Assembly: GCF_029784135.1 (NCBI RefSeq)
Contig: NC_073744.1
Coordinates: 34,796,061 to 34,860,060 of the forward strand
DNA length: 64,000 nucleotides
DNA from: Toxorhynchites rutilus septentrionalis
Lineage: Eukaryota; Arthropoda; Insecta; Diptera; Culicidae
Direction of reading: 5' to 3'
Under the pieces are notes generated by a model, which had not been told where the DNA came from, did not search any database, and saw nothing but the letters and a program-made list of their open reading frames with translations. A program made the position numbers and the translations under genes. Numbering within the stretch: position 1 is the first letter of the stretch; every line of letters starts with the position of its first letter. Of the stretch, positions 54,237 to 64,000 are shown piece by piece.

Positions 54237-56107
54237 CTACCACTTTCGCATCAATGGCTCTAGTACAACATCTGTAGCAATCTTCAGCAATTGAATGGGG
54301 TCTTCAATGACAACAACAGATTACTCGATCTTTGTTTCGTCAGCCGGGAACTTGCCTCTAATTGCGCGGTTCTTGAGGCACTCGAACCACTAGTCAAACG
54401 ATGCAGACATCATCCACCGCTGCAAGTAACATTACGTTTCCGTCAGGCTTGTTCGTTTCGCAGTACAATAGACACCGTTTCCTACGATTATCGTAAAGCT
54501 GACTTCGAGGGAATGATCGCTTTTTTTGATCATATCAACTGGGACGATGAATTTCGAGATTGTGACGCTAACGCAGCCTCATCCGTTTTTTTCGAATATT
54601 GTTGTTTATGCAATCGATCAGTTCGTACCAAAGAAAATTCCGTCCCCACCTATTAATCCACCTTGGTCCAATCTTCGACTGATGTGACTAAAGTCATATA
54701 AATGTGCTGCTTTAAAGAAATTTTGCAAACAGCGTACGGTCGTGTCAAAACGGAATTATAACAACGCCAACAAACAGTATAAGCGACTTAACAATCGGCT
54801 TTACCAAACCCATCAACGTGAACTTCAAAACAAGCTTAAAGTTAAGCCGAAAAGTTTCTGGAGACACGTGAATGATCAACGGAAAGAGTCAGGGTTACCT
54901 TCTTCTATATTCAATGCAGATCAAGAGGCAACGGATACTGTGGAAATTGCTGATCTGTTCCGGTCGCAGTTTAGCAGTGTTTTCGTCAACGAACATTTGT
55001 CTAGAGATCATATATCAGCTGCCGCTAGTGAGGTTCCTATACATCGTGACATTGGGTCGCATACGCCAATTTCGGGTGATGACGTACGGAAAGCTAGCCT
55101 CCGTCTCAAGAATTCTGTCTCCGTTGGTCCAGACGGAATACCTTCGCTCGTCATTAAGAATTGCATTGAAGTTTTGTTCTCACCATTAGCATCGATCTTC
55201 AACCTCTCGTTGAATTCTGGAATTTTCCCCGAGATCTGGAAGTTCTCGTTCGTTTTTCCTATATTCAAAAAGGGTGATAAGCAATCGGTTACGAACTATC
55301 GCGGTGTCGCTGCTTTATGTGCAGTCTCTAAACTATTTGAACTGTTGGTGCTGGATTATTTGTAGTACAATTGTTCCAGCTACATTGCCTCCGAGCAACA
55401 CGGGTTTATGCCGAAGAGATCTACTGCCACAAATCTCGTACAATACACCTCTTCAATCATACGCGAGATGGTAAAGGGACATCAAGTCGATGCTATTTAC
55501 ACCGATCTCTCGGCTGCATTTGATAAAATTAATCATGACATTGCAATTGCCAAATTAGAGTCACCTAAGACCCTTCATCTTTTTACTCTATTTGAACGAC
55601 GTTCATTTTTCTATTCGCTTCAGCTTCGACAGCTTCATGCAGTCTTACGCCGACGATTTCAAATTGTATTCTGTTATAAAGGACCGAGGTGACGCTTTAT
55701 TTCTGCAGCAGCAGTTATACGTTTTCGCTGATTGGTGTCACAAGAACAGAATGGTGCTAAACGCCTCAAAATGTGCAGTTATCACGTTCTGCAGGAAAAA
55801 ATCGCCAATCTGTTTCGCATATTGCCTGACGGATCATATTGTCAATCGTGAGTCAAACATCAAAGACTTGGGTGTCATACTTGATTCGAAACTAACCTTT
55901 AAGGATCAGGTTGATTACGTTTCCGCCAAGGCGTCAAGTCAACTCGGTTTCATATTTCGGTTCGCCAAAGAATTCAGAAATGTTTCTTGTTTGAAAGCTC
56001 TCTACTCATTCTTTGGTTCGCTCAACACTGGAGTACTGCTCGGTAGTATGGGCTCCTTTTTACGGTAACAGTGTGAATCGCATCGAATCCATCCAACGAA
56101 AGAAAGA
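54237..56107 (+). pseudogene. Jockey/CR1-like LINE ORF2 fragment (reverse transcriptase)
   Basis: Fragments follow ORF2 order. The end of the endonuclease domain lies at 54291-54656. The linker and the start of RT are at 54742-55365, with SVGPDGIPSLVIKNC and FPIFKKGDKQSVTNYRGVAA. After a stop come HGFMPKRSTATNL, then the palm motif YTDLSAAFDKINHD (55408-55570). An internal deletion and frameshift follow, and then QSYADDFKLY with the catalytic ADD pair (55592-56068). The intact enzyme copies its own RNA at a nicked target. Here a stop after LDYL, the missing RT piece between AFDKINHD and the YADD block, and frameshifts make it dead. The 5' gag-like ORF and the 3' tail are absent. Confidence 0.85.
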
Positions 56108-56150
56108 TATGCCTTAAGCGTCCGAAATATGATTCAGAACGGTATTTTCA

Positions 56151-57094
56151 AAACTGTAGTAGAACAATAATGCTTCATCGAGGTGTAATGGTAATTTACA
56201 CAGTTACCATGGCAGGCTTGTTCACATAGCGCTTTGTAGCAAGCAATACAATGACATAATGGGGTAACAATTCAAAAATAAGAGAACTCCCAACGCTTGA
56301 AAAACGGTCATAAAATTGCTTTGAACCAATATCCTTAGGATACACACTGGTTATGATAGAATTTCCTCATTGTATGTTTCATGTATGTTATGTATGTTAT
56401 GTATATTTTTTTTTAATTTATAATTTTCTGCTCTCGCCTGGCACAGTATATTTAGTTTCTACAGCTTCAACACCCACATGTGGCTTCTGTAGATGCTGTT
56501 AAAGTTCTCCAAAATCTTTCGCTCGGGATTTAACCTCTCTAAGATGCGTTGAATAACGGACACGGACTAGACCGATTTTCTTTATTTTCAAAGCATACTA
56601 GCATACTAAATTTTATAATTATATTGCAATATATTGTTAGAAAGTGTCCAAATCGATTGATGGAAAAATATCATGAATCCCTATTGAAATATCTAAGCAA
56701 ATAACGGCCGAAATTGGAGAATTTTCGTGACGCAACCGATATTTGGTGTTTCAATTTGTACTCGCTATATGTTCCCGAAAACGTAATCCTTCGTCAAAAC
56801 GTATTGATGATTCTTTTAGTTATTTTTAATCCATAAAACAAGAACCTTCAGAGCAAAATGGATTTTGACGACAGTATGAGTACAGTTTTGAAATTCACAT
56901 TCAATGGTAAACAATGATGGATATGATACTTGCGCAATTTTTTATTTTGGTCCACCTCAGCCACTACACAGCAGTATGCGAACACTCACTGCTCCGTCAT
57001 ATCTGTTCTGATGATTTTGTTTTCATGATCAAACATTCTGTTGTTCCATTATTGTGGTGAGTTATGATAATCGTCAATAAATGACGTAAGAATT
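56151..57094. other. Unassigned, with a palindrome-family fragment near 56600-56801
   Basis: 56620-56801 matches the right part of member E and, inverted, 7336-7640, ending AACGTAATCCTTCGTCAAAA. A TATG tandem lies near 56372-56405. No gene. Confidence 0.4.
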
Positions 57095-57165
57095 CGGCTC
57101 CTTTAAACTTAAGTAACTGAGCCTGTAAAAATAAACGAATTAATAAAAAAATAAATAAATAAATG
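57095..57165 (+). mobile_element. Very short LINE 3' end
   Basis: GGCTCCTTTAAACTTAAGTA then ACTGAGCCTGTAAAAATAAA and an A/AAT-rich tail is the 3' end of the LINE family seen at 40636-41358, here reduced to about 70 bases. Confidence 0.7.
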
Positions 57166-57860
57166 ACGTAGTTGCTCCAATATTGTCGTGCTACACACGC
57201 CGGCAGAATCCCATTCAGACTGATTCAAATACTATGCGTATAAATTGGTGAGATGAAAAAAAATATTATCATCAAGCCATTGCTACACCCAAAATTAATT
57301 TTTAGCACATGTTTTGGCATCCCGATTCATTACATAAAACGAGCCTAAAAAATAGAAAATGCGCTTCTCTCCAATACTGGAGCATTAAAGCTTTCCGTAT
57401 AGTTTGCCAAACACACAGCCCAGACCGAGAAATATATAGATTCATGTTTATTCTCTTCTTTTTACTCGTAGAAAACGCTTTCAACTTCGTTTTATAATGA
57501 GGTGTAATATTTTAACGCATTTAGACACCAGCACCGATAGCTATGTGGATCGCACGATCGTTTAAAACAGCTTTGCATTTCATCCGGCCTTGGTTCGATC
57601 CCCGTTGACATCATATGCATTTTTTTTTTGATACAATCCCAAAAGAGATGAAAAACGAAAAAAGGAAGAGAACATCTCCCATCATTGTATGCTCCCATAC
57701 CTACAAACATTTTAAAGCTTTTGAAACAGATGCATTTATTTGTTTGTTTCATCCTTCAGTACACGAAAACGCATTTTTTTCTGCCAAAGATCAAATGTTT
57801 TCTGCCAACGCTAGTTTGGGTATAGTGTGAAATGGAATGAAGGTTTTCAAAAACTGGGTG
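57166..57860. other. No recognised feature
   Basis: Overlapping short frames on both strands without domains. Confidence 0.3.
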
Positions 57861-58507
57861 GGTTATATCTATGATATAACCACAAAGTTGACGTAGGACT
57901 ACCGTTGGCTTAGTAATCATTTGTTTGTATTGATAAAATTATTGATTGAATGAGCATTGTGCTCATACCCGCTTTGGTAGTCCATGTAAGGGAAACACAT
58001 TCCGGAGTGCAAGAATGCATGCGGGTACGGAAGTACCCCGACTTACCTGAATCAATAACTCCAATTTCAACTTTTAATGCTTTAGAGTCATTAAACTGGG
58101 AAGTTCGTTCGACTCCAGTATGTGTGTTGAAGATTCTCCCAGGCTCCTCGGTTTTGTAGTCCGTGTTGGGGAAACACATTCCGGTCTGCGCAAAAGCAAG
58201 CAAGTACAAAAGTAACCGCGGCTTGCATATATTTGAAATGCCGATTTCCCCAGTGTCTTTGATTTTGAAGACCGTATTGGGGAAACAGTATTACGCTGCT
58301 ACTTTGGTTTCTCCTGTGGTTTCACCTCAACAAAAATACGATTTTATACATCGTAATGGATGCATAGAAATATCAATTGATGCATCCTTGCGATCTATCA
58401 GGAAATGCTCGAGTTGTAAGCTTTCGAAATTTTTCATTTTTTCCTACATGATCAGTGCTTGGATTTTCTCACAGATTTTGATTAGATGTAGTCCTACGTC
58501 AAAAAAA
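57861..58507 (-). mobile_element. Palindrome/hairpin element, short form (member H)
   Basis: The left end is a hairpin (arms GGTTATATC and GATATAACC) then ACAAAGTTGACGTAGGACTA. The right end is TGTAGTCCTACGTCAAAA. The interior has the ACACATTCCGGAGTGC minisatellite units, inverted relative to members B and G, and a right part (GAAATGCTCGAGTTGTAAGC, TTTTTTCCTAC) shared with 61680-61864. No TATA-Inr pair is visible in this copy. Confidence 0.7.
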
Positions 58508-58565
58508 ATCAATCGACTTAAAATTGCATGAAACGTCGAGACCTACTGTCATCTCGATTTTTTTT

Positions 58566-58880
58566 TTTGACGTGGGACTACGTCTTTCTTTCTGTACCTG
58601 GATGTCAGTTCAAAGTTTCGGAAACGAGAGCATTACATTTGGAGTGCATGGTTCTGAACGTTAATACCTCTGTGTAGACTGAACGGAGCAATCACTTCAT
58701 TCAAAAGATAATATATCTGAGAGTTATACGCTTGTTACCCATTTGACCGAAAACTTGTTTTAATAGCTTAAAAACTGAATTGAAAACAGACTATTGAAAT
58801 CACGCAAATCTTTATAAGCGGGTACCTACTCAGAAATCTACTTTGAAACATCGTTTGATGTTGTTAAAAGCGGACACGGT
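58566..58880 (+). repeat. Palindrome-family fragment with promoter region
   Basis: It starts TTGACGTGGGACTACGTC and is colinear, inverted, with 12487-12200. TTTATAAG lies at 58811-58818 and CTCAGAA near 58829-58835. A deletion between them shortens the TATA-to-initiator distance to about 19 bases, so this copy would be a poor promoter. The hairpin end is not found. Confidence 0.55.
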
Positions 58881-59760
58881 ATGCCGAAGAGCGTCGAACG
58901 ACAATCAAATGTCTGCTTCAAGGCAGTTGGAGAGGAAGTTTGGATTGAGCTGTCCCCAAGGGTTCTTTTCAGGGCTAAAAACAAGTTTAAACCCTCTATA
59001 ATTCATAAAGAAGAAGGATAAATCCACTTACTGTTGATAGACTGACCTGAAATTTAGAACACACCTTTATCTCTGCTGCCATCATAAAACCTTGACTAGT
59101 AGAACACAGTTATCTATTAAAAATGCAAATCCAAAATGGCCGGACGAAATGGTATATTAAACACTTCATTCGAAAGATAAAATATCCGGTTCCGAATGAA
59201 AAATCGAGGTAACTACTTTTATTGGCACCCAAAATCATACTTTTTGTTTCGTATTCCGAAAAACAAACCGAGTCCCAGTGTGCCGATTTTTGACAAAAAA
59301 AAATTTCGAGAGGACACTAGATCTCGACGTTTCATGCAATTTTAAGACATTTGGAATCAATTTTTTTTTCCAAAACCCCAATTTCCTTTACTCCCCCCTT
59401 GGGTGATTTTTCGATTTTTCGACTCTCCCTTAAGTCCGATGGAGTCATATATATATTTTTTTCAAAGCTCCATCAATATGGGTATCAAACGAAAGGACTA
59501 GACTACTAAGACACAGTTATTTATAAAAAATGTAAATCCAAGATGGCGCAATTCATTCAACGAAAGCTCCCGAATTATTTGTGATTCATGTTGACGGAGA
59601 AACTGCTGGGAAAAGTAAAATCCCATATCCAGTTGAATGCGAAGACTCCACAGGCACCTGATGATCTTCAGTTGAATATGGCTTTTCCGAGCCCTAATCA
59701 ATGAAGTACATCCGAGGTACGATTATTGTTGATAAAAAGTTGATAAAAAAAAAGACGAGT
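58881..59760. repeat. Decayed inverted copy of the GATACCCATATTGATGGGG repeat and filler
   Basis: TAAAAATGCAAATCCAAAAT (59120s) and CTCCATCAATATGGGTATCA (59467-59486) are the inverse of phrases at 5336-6137. The rest is AT-rich and unassigned. Confidence 0.45.
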
Positions 59761-60739
59761 GGGTAATGTCGGGGACATAACCGGAGTGACGTAGGACTAT
59801 ACAAAGGGGACAGCTTTTGCTAAATATATATTTTAAATATACTGCTTTATTTTCTTCTCCTACGTAAATACCTACCTATATAACTGAAAAATGGATTAGT
59901 TTACTGTTCTTTATGAACATGTTGAACGTTCTGAAAAGAACTTTTGATGTTGTGTTTTTGCGTTTTTTTTTTACAAACTTTCTCAATTTTTTCTCACTAT
60001 CTTATAGTTGCTTCTTGATATTTTTCTGAAGGCTTTGTACTTATTAAATGTTCAACGCCGGTCATCTTTTGGCGTATGCACTTATCGTACAATCAAAATG
60101 ATGGCTATGATAGGGAATGCATAGTGGTCCTCAGCTCATTCACTATCATATATTTCACTATTGAGCACATTACCGTACCTTAAACTGTGGCTTCGGAGAG
60201 AAATGAATTGTAAGATTTGTAGTCTCCGCAAACAAAATAAATAAAAATGAAAAAGAACTGAGGTTTTGGAGACGAACTCTACGATCTGTCGAGAAATAGA
60301 CGAGCTATAAGCGTTCTGAAAAACCAACAGTGAATACAGGGACGGATGACCTTCGGATTAAAGTCCTTTAAAATAAGAACAGAGCAGCAGGAAATACATA
60401 GCTCATCATGTTGCTCCTTAGTTATGTTTCTATACAATGCAGATGTAACCTCAGTCAATTTTCAACATCAGTTATCAACCAAAGAAAGCAGTTCTTGCTA
60501 CCACGAAAATTCGTGAATGCCATCATGCATACAATGTGTTGTGATTTGAAGCCACTTTTAATTCGGGAACCATGCATGGGTTTGTGAAAACTGAATGATC
60601 AATTTAAAAGACTTCAACCACCAATAAGTTCAAAAACAAGCATAAAAATAAATCAGTTCATATTATATATCATATTATGTCACTTTAGAATGCATTGGTA
60701 TTGTGAATATCTTTTGATAACTCCTCTTTAAAAGGTTTA

Positions 60740-61125
60740 ATGGCCCTGAAAAGCGCCGTGTTTTACGGTGGCTGGTTTTGCCACCAAAGCAGTTTGTATA
60801 AAGAACGAAACTTTTTTCTTCTCTACCTGCTGCCGTTTTGCGATTGCGTTTGTCACTCGCCACTCGCTGCAACTGTCTGTTGTCTCGATGTCCACCGAAC
60901 CGAATGTGTTCTGTTCTGAATGCGGGTTTTCTTGTCGTCACGAGCAGCATTGCCAGCTAACTCGATCACTTCGGCGGCCGAAACTATATAACGCCGGCTA
61001 GGTGGACTGGTGCACTGGTACTAAGGTGCTCGGCCTAGCTACCCTTGCGGGGAACTCCAGACCAACACGGTTCGAGCGGGATTTTGCCTTTCCTTCACTT
61101 TTCCTCCTTTGCCATATCCAACCAT
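60740..61125 (-). pseudogene. Histone H2A pseudogene with histone-type 3' end
   Basis: Minus translation from ATG at 61125 starts MVGYGKGGKVK (H2A: GRGKGGKVKGKAKSRSNR). After a one-base deletion it continues KAKSRSNRVGLEFP. About two dozen bases around the RIHRLL codons are missing. The sequence then resumes as RKG, AERV-like, GAPV, AAEV-IELAGNAARD-KKTRI across further frame changes. After the RI codons similarity fades. The 3' end has the stem-loop at 60757-60742. H2A forms the H2A-H2B dimer of the nucleosome, but this copy cannot. Retention of the stem-loop and absence of an A-tail argue for capture or duplication of a genomic, replication-dependent histone gene. Confidence 0.8.
60742..60757 (-). 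terminator. Histone mRNA 3' stem-loop
   Basis: On minus GGCGCTTTTCAGGGCC: six-base stem with one mismatch and the TTTC loop of the metazoan histone 3' processing signal, bound by SLBP in functional genes. A purine-rich AAAAGAGGAG follows about 11 bases downstream, where the U7 snRNA target would lie. It supports the H2A identification. Confidence 0.75.
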
Positions 61126-61864
61126 GGCTGCTTGTGTTGGTTTGTTGATGTGATGTGATGCGAAACGATATGGTGTACGGTTTGGATGAGAATGATCGTT
61201 ACGGAAGGAAGGAAGGTATTGTATTATAGAGACTTTAAACTTTTTCAGTTCATTCGTCTCTAGCCTTGAGAAAGGCCCTTTGAAAACTCTACCCTACTCT
61301 ACTCCAGCGCTACCACCTCCACCCTCTTGCCTTGAGAAAGGCACTCGATCCCTCGCCGTCCAGCTCGTCCAACAACGATGTTGTCCAGTCGGTGTCCACA
61401 CAAAGAATGTGATCGTTACGGCAGCGGAGCGGGGATTTTTATGCTGACTGGCTGGCTCGAGAATTACGCATGGGTGAGACTGCGACTAATGTTTCGTTCA
61501 TTTTTTTTCTTTTTCCTTTCCAATCGTGCTTCATTCTATTTCGCTGCTGCTCTGGTTGCCCGTTTTGGTCGGTACGATTTGAGGAGCACAAAATGGACCA
61601 ATCAAAAATGGGCACATAGGGCATTTGGACAATGCTTGATATTTAACAATTATTCAATTATTTATCTCAAGAAAAATGAAATGTTATTCGTTATGATAGA
61701 TGCGTAGATATATTTCCTATCGATTGATGCAAAAACCTTCGCGATCTATTGAGAAATGCTCGAGTTATAAGCGTTCCAAATCTTGCATTTTTTCCTACTT
61801 GTTCAGTGCCTAGATTTCCATTTCACCCCCTATATCTTCCGGTTAGACGTAGTCCTACGTCAAA

Positions 61865-62077
61865 AGTCAAATGAAGAAGATCGATCTTTTCCATTTTGAT
61901 TTTTGATTTTTTGGGTCGATTCATTGTACCCGGAAAAATTGTGAAGATCGATCTTTTTCTTTCGATTTTTTCGATCTTAGAGTTTTTTTTTCCAGTGTAC
62001 ACCACCCGACAAATCTTATGAACATAATGTCATCACTTGCATAGCTCCCGAGAATGTCAAATTAGTGATAATGAATA
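61865..62077. repeat. GATCGATCTTTTTC motif stretch
   Basis: Several AAGATCGATCTTTTTC-like copies follow directly after member I and are related to the interior of the next element. Possibly part of a larger nested copy. Confidence 0.4.
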
Positions 62078-62553
62078 GGATTGGGCGATCTTGTATCGAT
62101 ATTTAGAAGATCGATCTTTTTCTCTTTCGTATGACACGATTGGATTCAACGGGATAATTGTGTGATTATTGAATGAACATCAGTTGTTGAATTTCTAATA
62201 ATAATTTTCAATTAATTTATTCAATTAAACAATTCCATTACGGTTCAAAATTAATGCCCTGAAAATCATTTTTTTCCTGGGCTTCGAGTTTTTTTTGTGA
62301 ATTTTATTCTGAGAATCAAAATGAAGTGCCTTTGATGTTTTAAAAGAAATGTGAAATGTTTATTCCACGTTCAAAGAAAAGACAACACTTATATAAAACA
62401 AGGAAGTAAGATGGAAAAAAGGCGTTTGATTTTTCAAAGATCGATTTAGTGAAGATCAATTCTTTGGTACCAATTTAATCAGTGAATCGATCCCTGTCTC
62501 ATTTTGAAAATCGATCCATCAAGATCGACCTTTTTCTAAAGACCGCCCAATTC
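62078..62553. mobile_element. Short TIR element, ends GATTGGGCGATCTT
   Basis: GGATTGGGCGATCTT at the left and the inverse AAGACCGCCCAATTC at the right form the TIR, with AGATCGATCTTTTTC repeats subterminally on both sides. About 476 bp, non-coding. Target duplication not resolved. Confidence 0.55.
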
Positions 62554-64000
62554 TAACGGAGGAGGCGTCACTTTTTTACCCATACAGCTCGTTACATTCC
62601 CAAAGTCATTTTGACATCAACTTACCTACCGAATTAAAACAGCTGATGAAAAACATTTTTTTCAGGCCTCGATGAAGCAGAAACTCCGAACGATCCAATA
62701 AAAACAAAAGACTCAAATGACAGAAAGTATGGAGGAAAAAAGAGAATTAATTACCGGGTACGACGGTACAAATCAAAACATCATCGGTGAATATTATATA
62801 TAAAATATAATATTATATTCTTTGTTCCACAGAGAGGCCAAAAAAATACAAGTGCTTCTAGATTCCAGGATAATCACCGAATCAAATTACGCCTGAAATT
62901 GTGCCAGAAATCATGCTGACGAAAAAAGGAAACAATTTTATAGACGAATCTAACATCGCAGATCAGGTAAAGTCCGTTTGTTCCTCACCCTGAGGTTTAT
63001 TGAGTCATAAAATAATGTTTTTTTCTTCGATGAGCAAACCATAAAACCTAGTTTTTATGAATGAACGCTTTGCACCCAGACACACACACACACCCATGCA
63101 AGCTCGCAACTAATAACCGTCCGAAATTCGACATCGTCATAAAAAAAGAAAACCCGGAAGTGCTTCATCTTGCATCCGAAAAAACAACTGCGTCTTTGAC
63201 CTTGTGACCGCTGGAACTCCAGCGGAAAAATTTGCCTATCGAAAGAGTGAGCAAAGATTTTACATCTTATTCAGCCGCAACCCAAAATGGGAGTATTTTC
63301 TCGTTATCTTGTTACAGCGAAATGTATGTATTCTGGCGATATACTCGCCCTGTTAGATGTTGATACTGGATACGGGAGCCCTTGTCATAAACTTGTCAAC
63401 TCTTTTAACGATACTTATCGCCGCAGAGAGGAGTAAGCCTTCAGCACCTTCCGAGTTTGTGGTACAGATATGCGGTGCACAGTGGGTGTAACAGTACTGT
63501 GGCTGTCGACAACTTCCCAATTTTTAACCGATCTTCAATATGGTTTCCCCACGGAAAATCCCTGGTGCCACAGTGAGGGGGTGTAAAAACGTACAACGCC
63601 GCTGTCATCCTTGATTGGAACTCTGTACATATTGGCATGGGGACTCAAGTGTCTACTTTCCCTAACCCTCTCCGTACAGCACTAACTTTACGGCTTTCAT
63701 CCCAACGCCGCATAAAAATCCTCACTCACTCAACAAGAAAATATATGATATACTCACACCCACTCTCGTATATAGCCTACCATACGACTCGTACGAAATT
63801 GCGATCGCATCCAGCAGTCAGCAGCTTCATGCATACGTTCTATGAACCCTTCCTATTCCCGAGAAATTTAAATGCAAACAGTTTATTTTCGATCGTTTTC
63901 CCCTTCCCTCTACTCTTTTTCCCGAGCAAGTTTATGCTACATTTTACGGAATGGATCTTCATCATCGTCGAGCATCGTAAAGCTCCGCTTCGGGATGTGG
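62554..64000. other. Apparently unique DNA, no gene recognised
   Basis: Composition is more balanced, with a CACACACACAC microsatellite at 63080-63092. The minus frame 63638-63441 has no domain. No Ig exon with usable splice sites was recognised on minus, although the 5' part of the Sidestep-family gene should lie in this direction. Confidence 0.35.

Larger units (their letters stand above)
53354..56144. mobile_element. TIR-bounded composite element containing a LINE fragment
   Basis: The left end CCGCTCTGAATCATATTTCG and the inverse of the right end (CCGTTCTGAATCATATTTCG) match over about 23 bases with one change, and TA flanks both (53352-53353 and 56145-56146). Extra TGTCCGAAAT motifs lie near the left end (53370-53400 and 54010-54065). 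Inside are a 249-bp MITE (53711-53959) and a LINE ORF2 segment that stops only about 15 bases before the right TIR. No transposase was recognised. Confidence 0.7.
59761..61864 (-). mobile_element. Palindrome/hairpin element containing a histone H2A remnant (member I)
   Basis: The left end GGGTAATGTC-GGG-GACATAACC is a third hairpin version, followed by GGAGTGACGTAGGACTA. The right end is GACGTAGTCCTACGTCAAAA. The right 200 bases match member H. At about 2.1 kb it is the longest member. It holds the H2A pseudogene (61125-60740), an AGAGAC...GTCTCT motif (61228-61261) and a CCAATC at about 61597. That both ends belong to one insertion is inferred from their orientation. 59830-60670 shows nothing recognisable. 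Confidence 0.55.

Noticed and set aside
63441..63638. First exon of the Sidestep-family gene
   Set aside because: No signal peptide, Ig motif or splice-consistent boundary.
1..64000. Integrated viral sequences, which are common in Aedes
   Set aside because: No frame resembled a viral polymerase, nucleoprotein or flavivirus protein; all recognised coding remnants are transposons, LINEs, histone H2A or the Sidestep-family gene.

Overview
The window looks like nuclear DNA of a culicine mosquito, probably Aedes, and A. aegypti-like in repeat content. The signs are a Feilai-type tRNA-derived SINE with a long target-site duplication, a second tRNA-related SINE family, several Helitron copies ending in GGGTCAGCTAG, piggyBac, Tc1 and mariner debris, LINE fragments and a very large TE-filled intron. 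The species call is inference from repeat content.

Only one host gene is well supported. On the minus strand, four exons (35363-35151, 34967-34798, 34640-34505, 19601-19465) join in frame with canonical splice sites. They encode consecutive immunoglobulin-domain pieces of a Sidestep-family cell-surface protein, with an intron of about 14.9 kb between the third and fourth. The 5' end of the gene lies beyond the right edge, or in introns where I found no exon, and the 3' end lies to the left. GC-richer, apparently single-copy blocks (about 4.0-4.9, 18.8-20.0, 31.4-32.3, 34.3-36.2, 51.2-52.8 and 62.6-64.0 kb) are probably intronic or flanking unique DNA and may hold regulatory elements. One contains a strong hairpin (31622-31683).

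Most of the rest is layered mobile DNA. From left to right: a TA-flanked MITE (349-1086); a Helitron (about 1.1-2.78 kb); a mariner fragment (3.27-3.69 kb); minisatellite-bearing repeats (5.3-6.1 kb); another TA-flanked MITE (6482-7155); an array of diverged roughly 85-145 bp units (8.6-9.5 kb); a Helitron with a piggyBac-type MITE inside it (15-18 kb); a Tc1 element (23234-24614); SINEs; a LINE fragment and a second piggyBac-type MITE (26-27.5 kb); a mariner-like element with near-complete transposase remains (29260-30563); a Tc1 remnant (33.2-34.04 kb); a foldback element with TTCGGGTA arrays (36272-37304); a minus-strand Helitron carrying a nested LINE and SINE (40.46-43.1 kb); a long-TIR element (43497-45042); and a TIR-bounded element containing a LINE ORF2 fragment (53354-56144).

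The most distinctive system is a dispersed family with at least eight substantial members in the window, for example 10739-12487, 13611-14370, 46435-48124, 49234-50218, 57861-58507 and 59761-61864. One end is the palindrome GACGTAGGACTACGTC. The other end is an inverted TTGACGTAGGACTA next to a short hairpin whose arm sequences differ between subfamilies while staying largely paired. Several members hold a CCAAT-TATA-initiator core promoter. One (59761-61864) encloses a decayed histone H2A gene with a histone-type 3' stem-loop. I cannot match this family to a named transposon superfamily from sequence alone.
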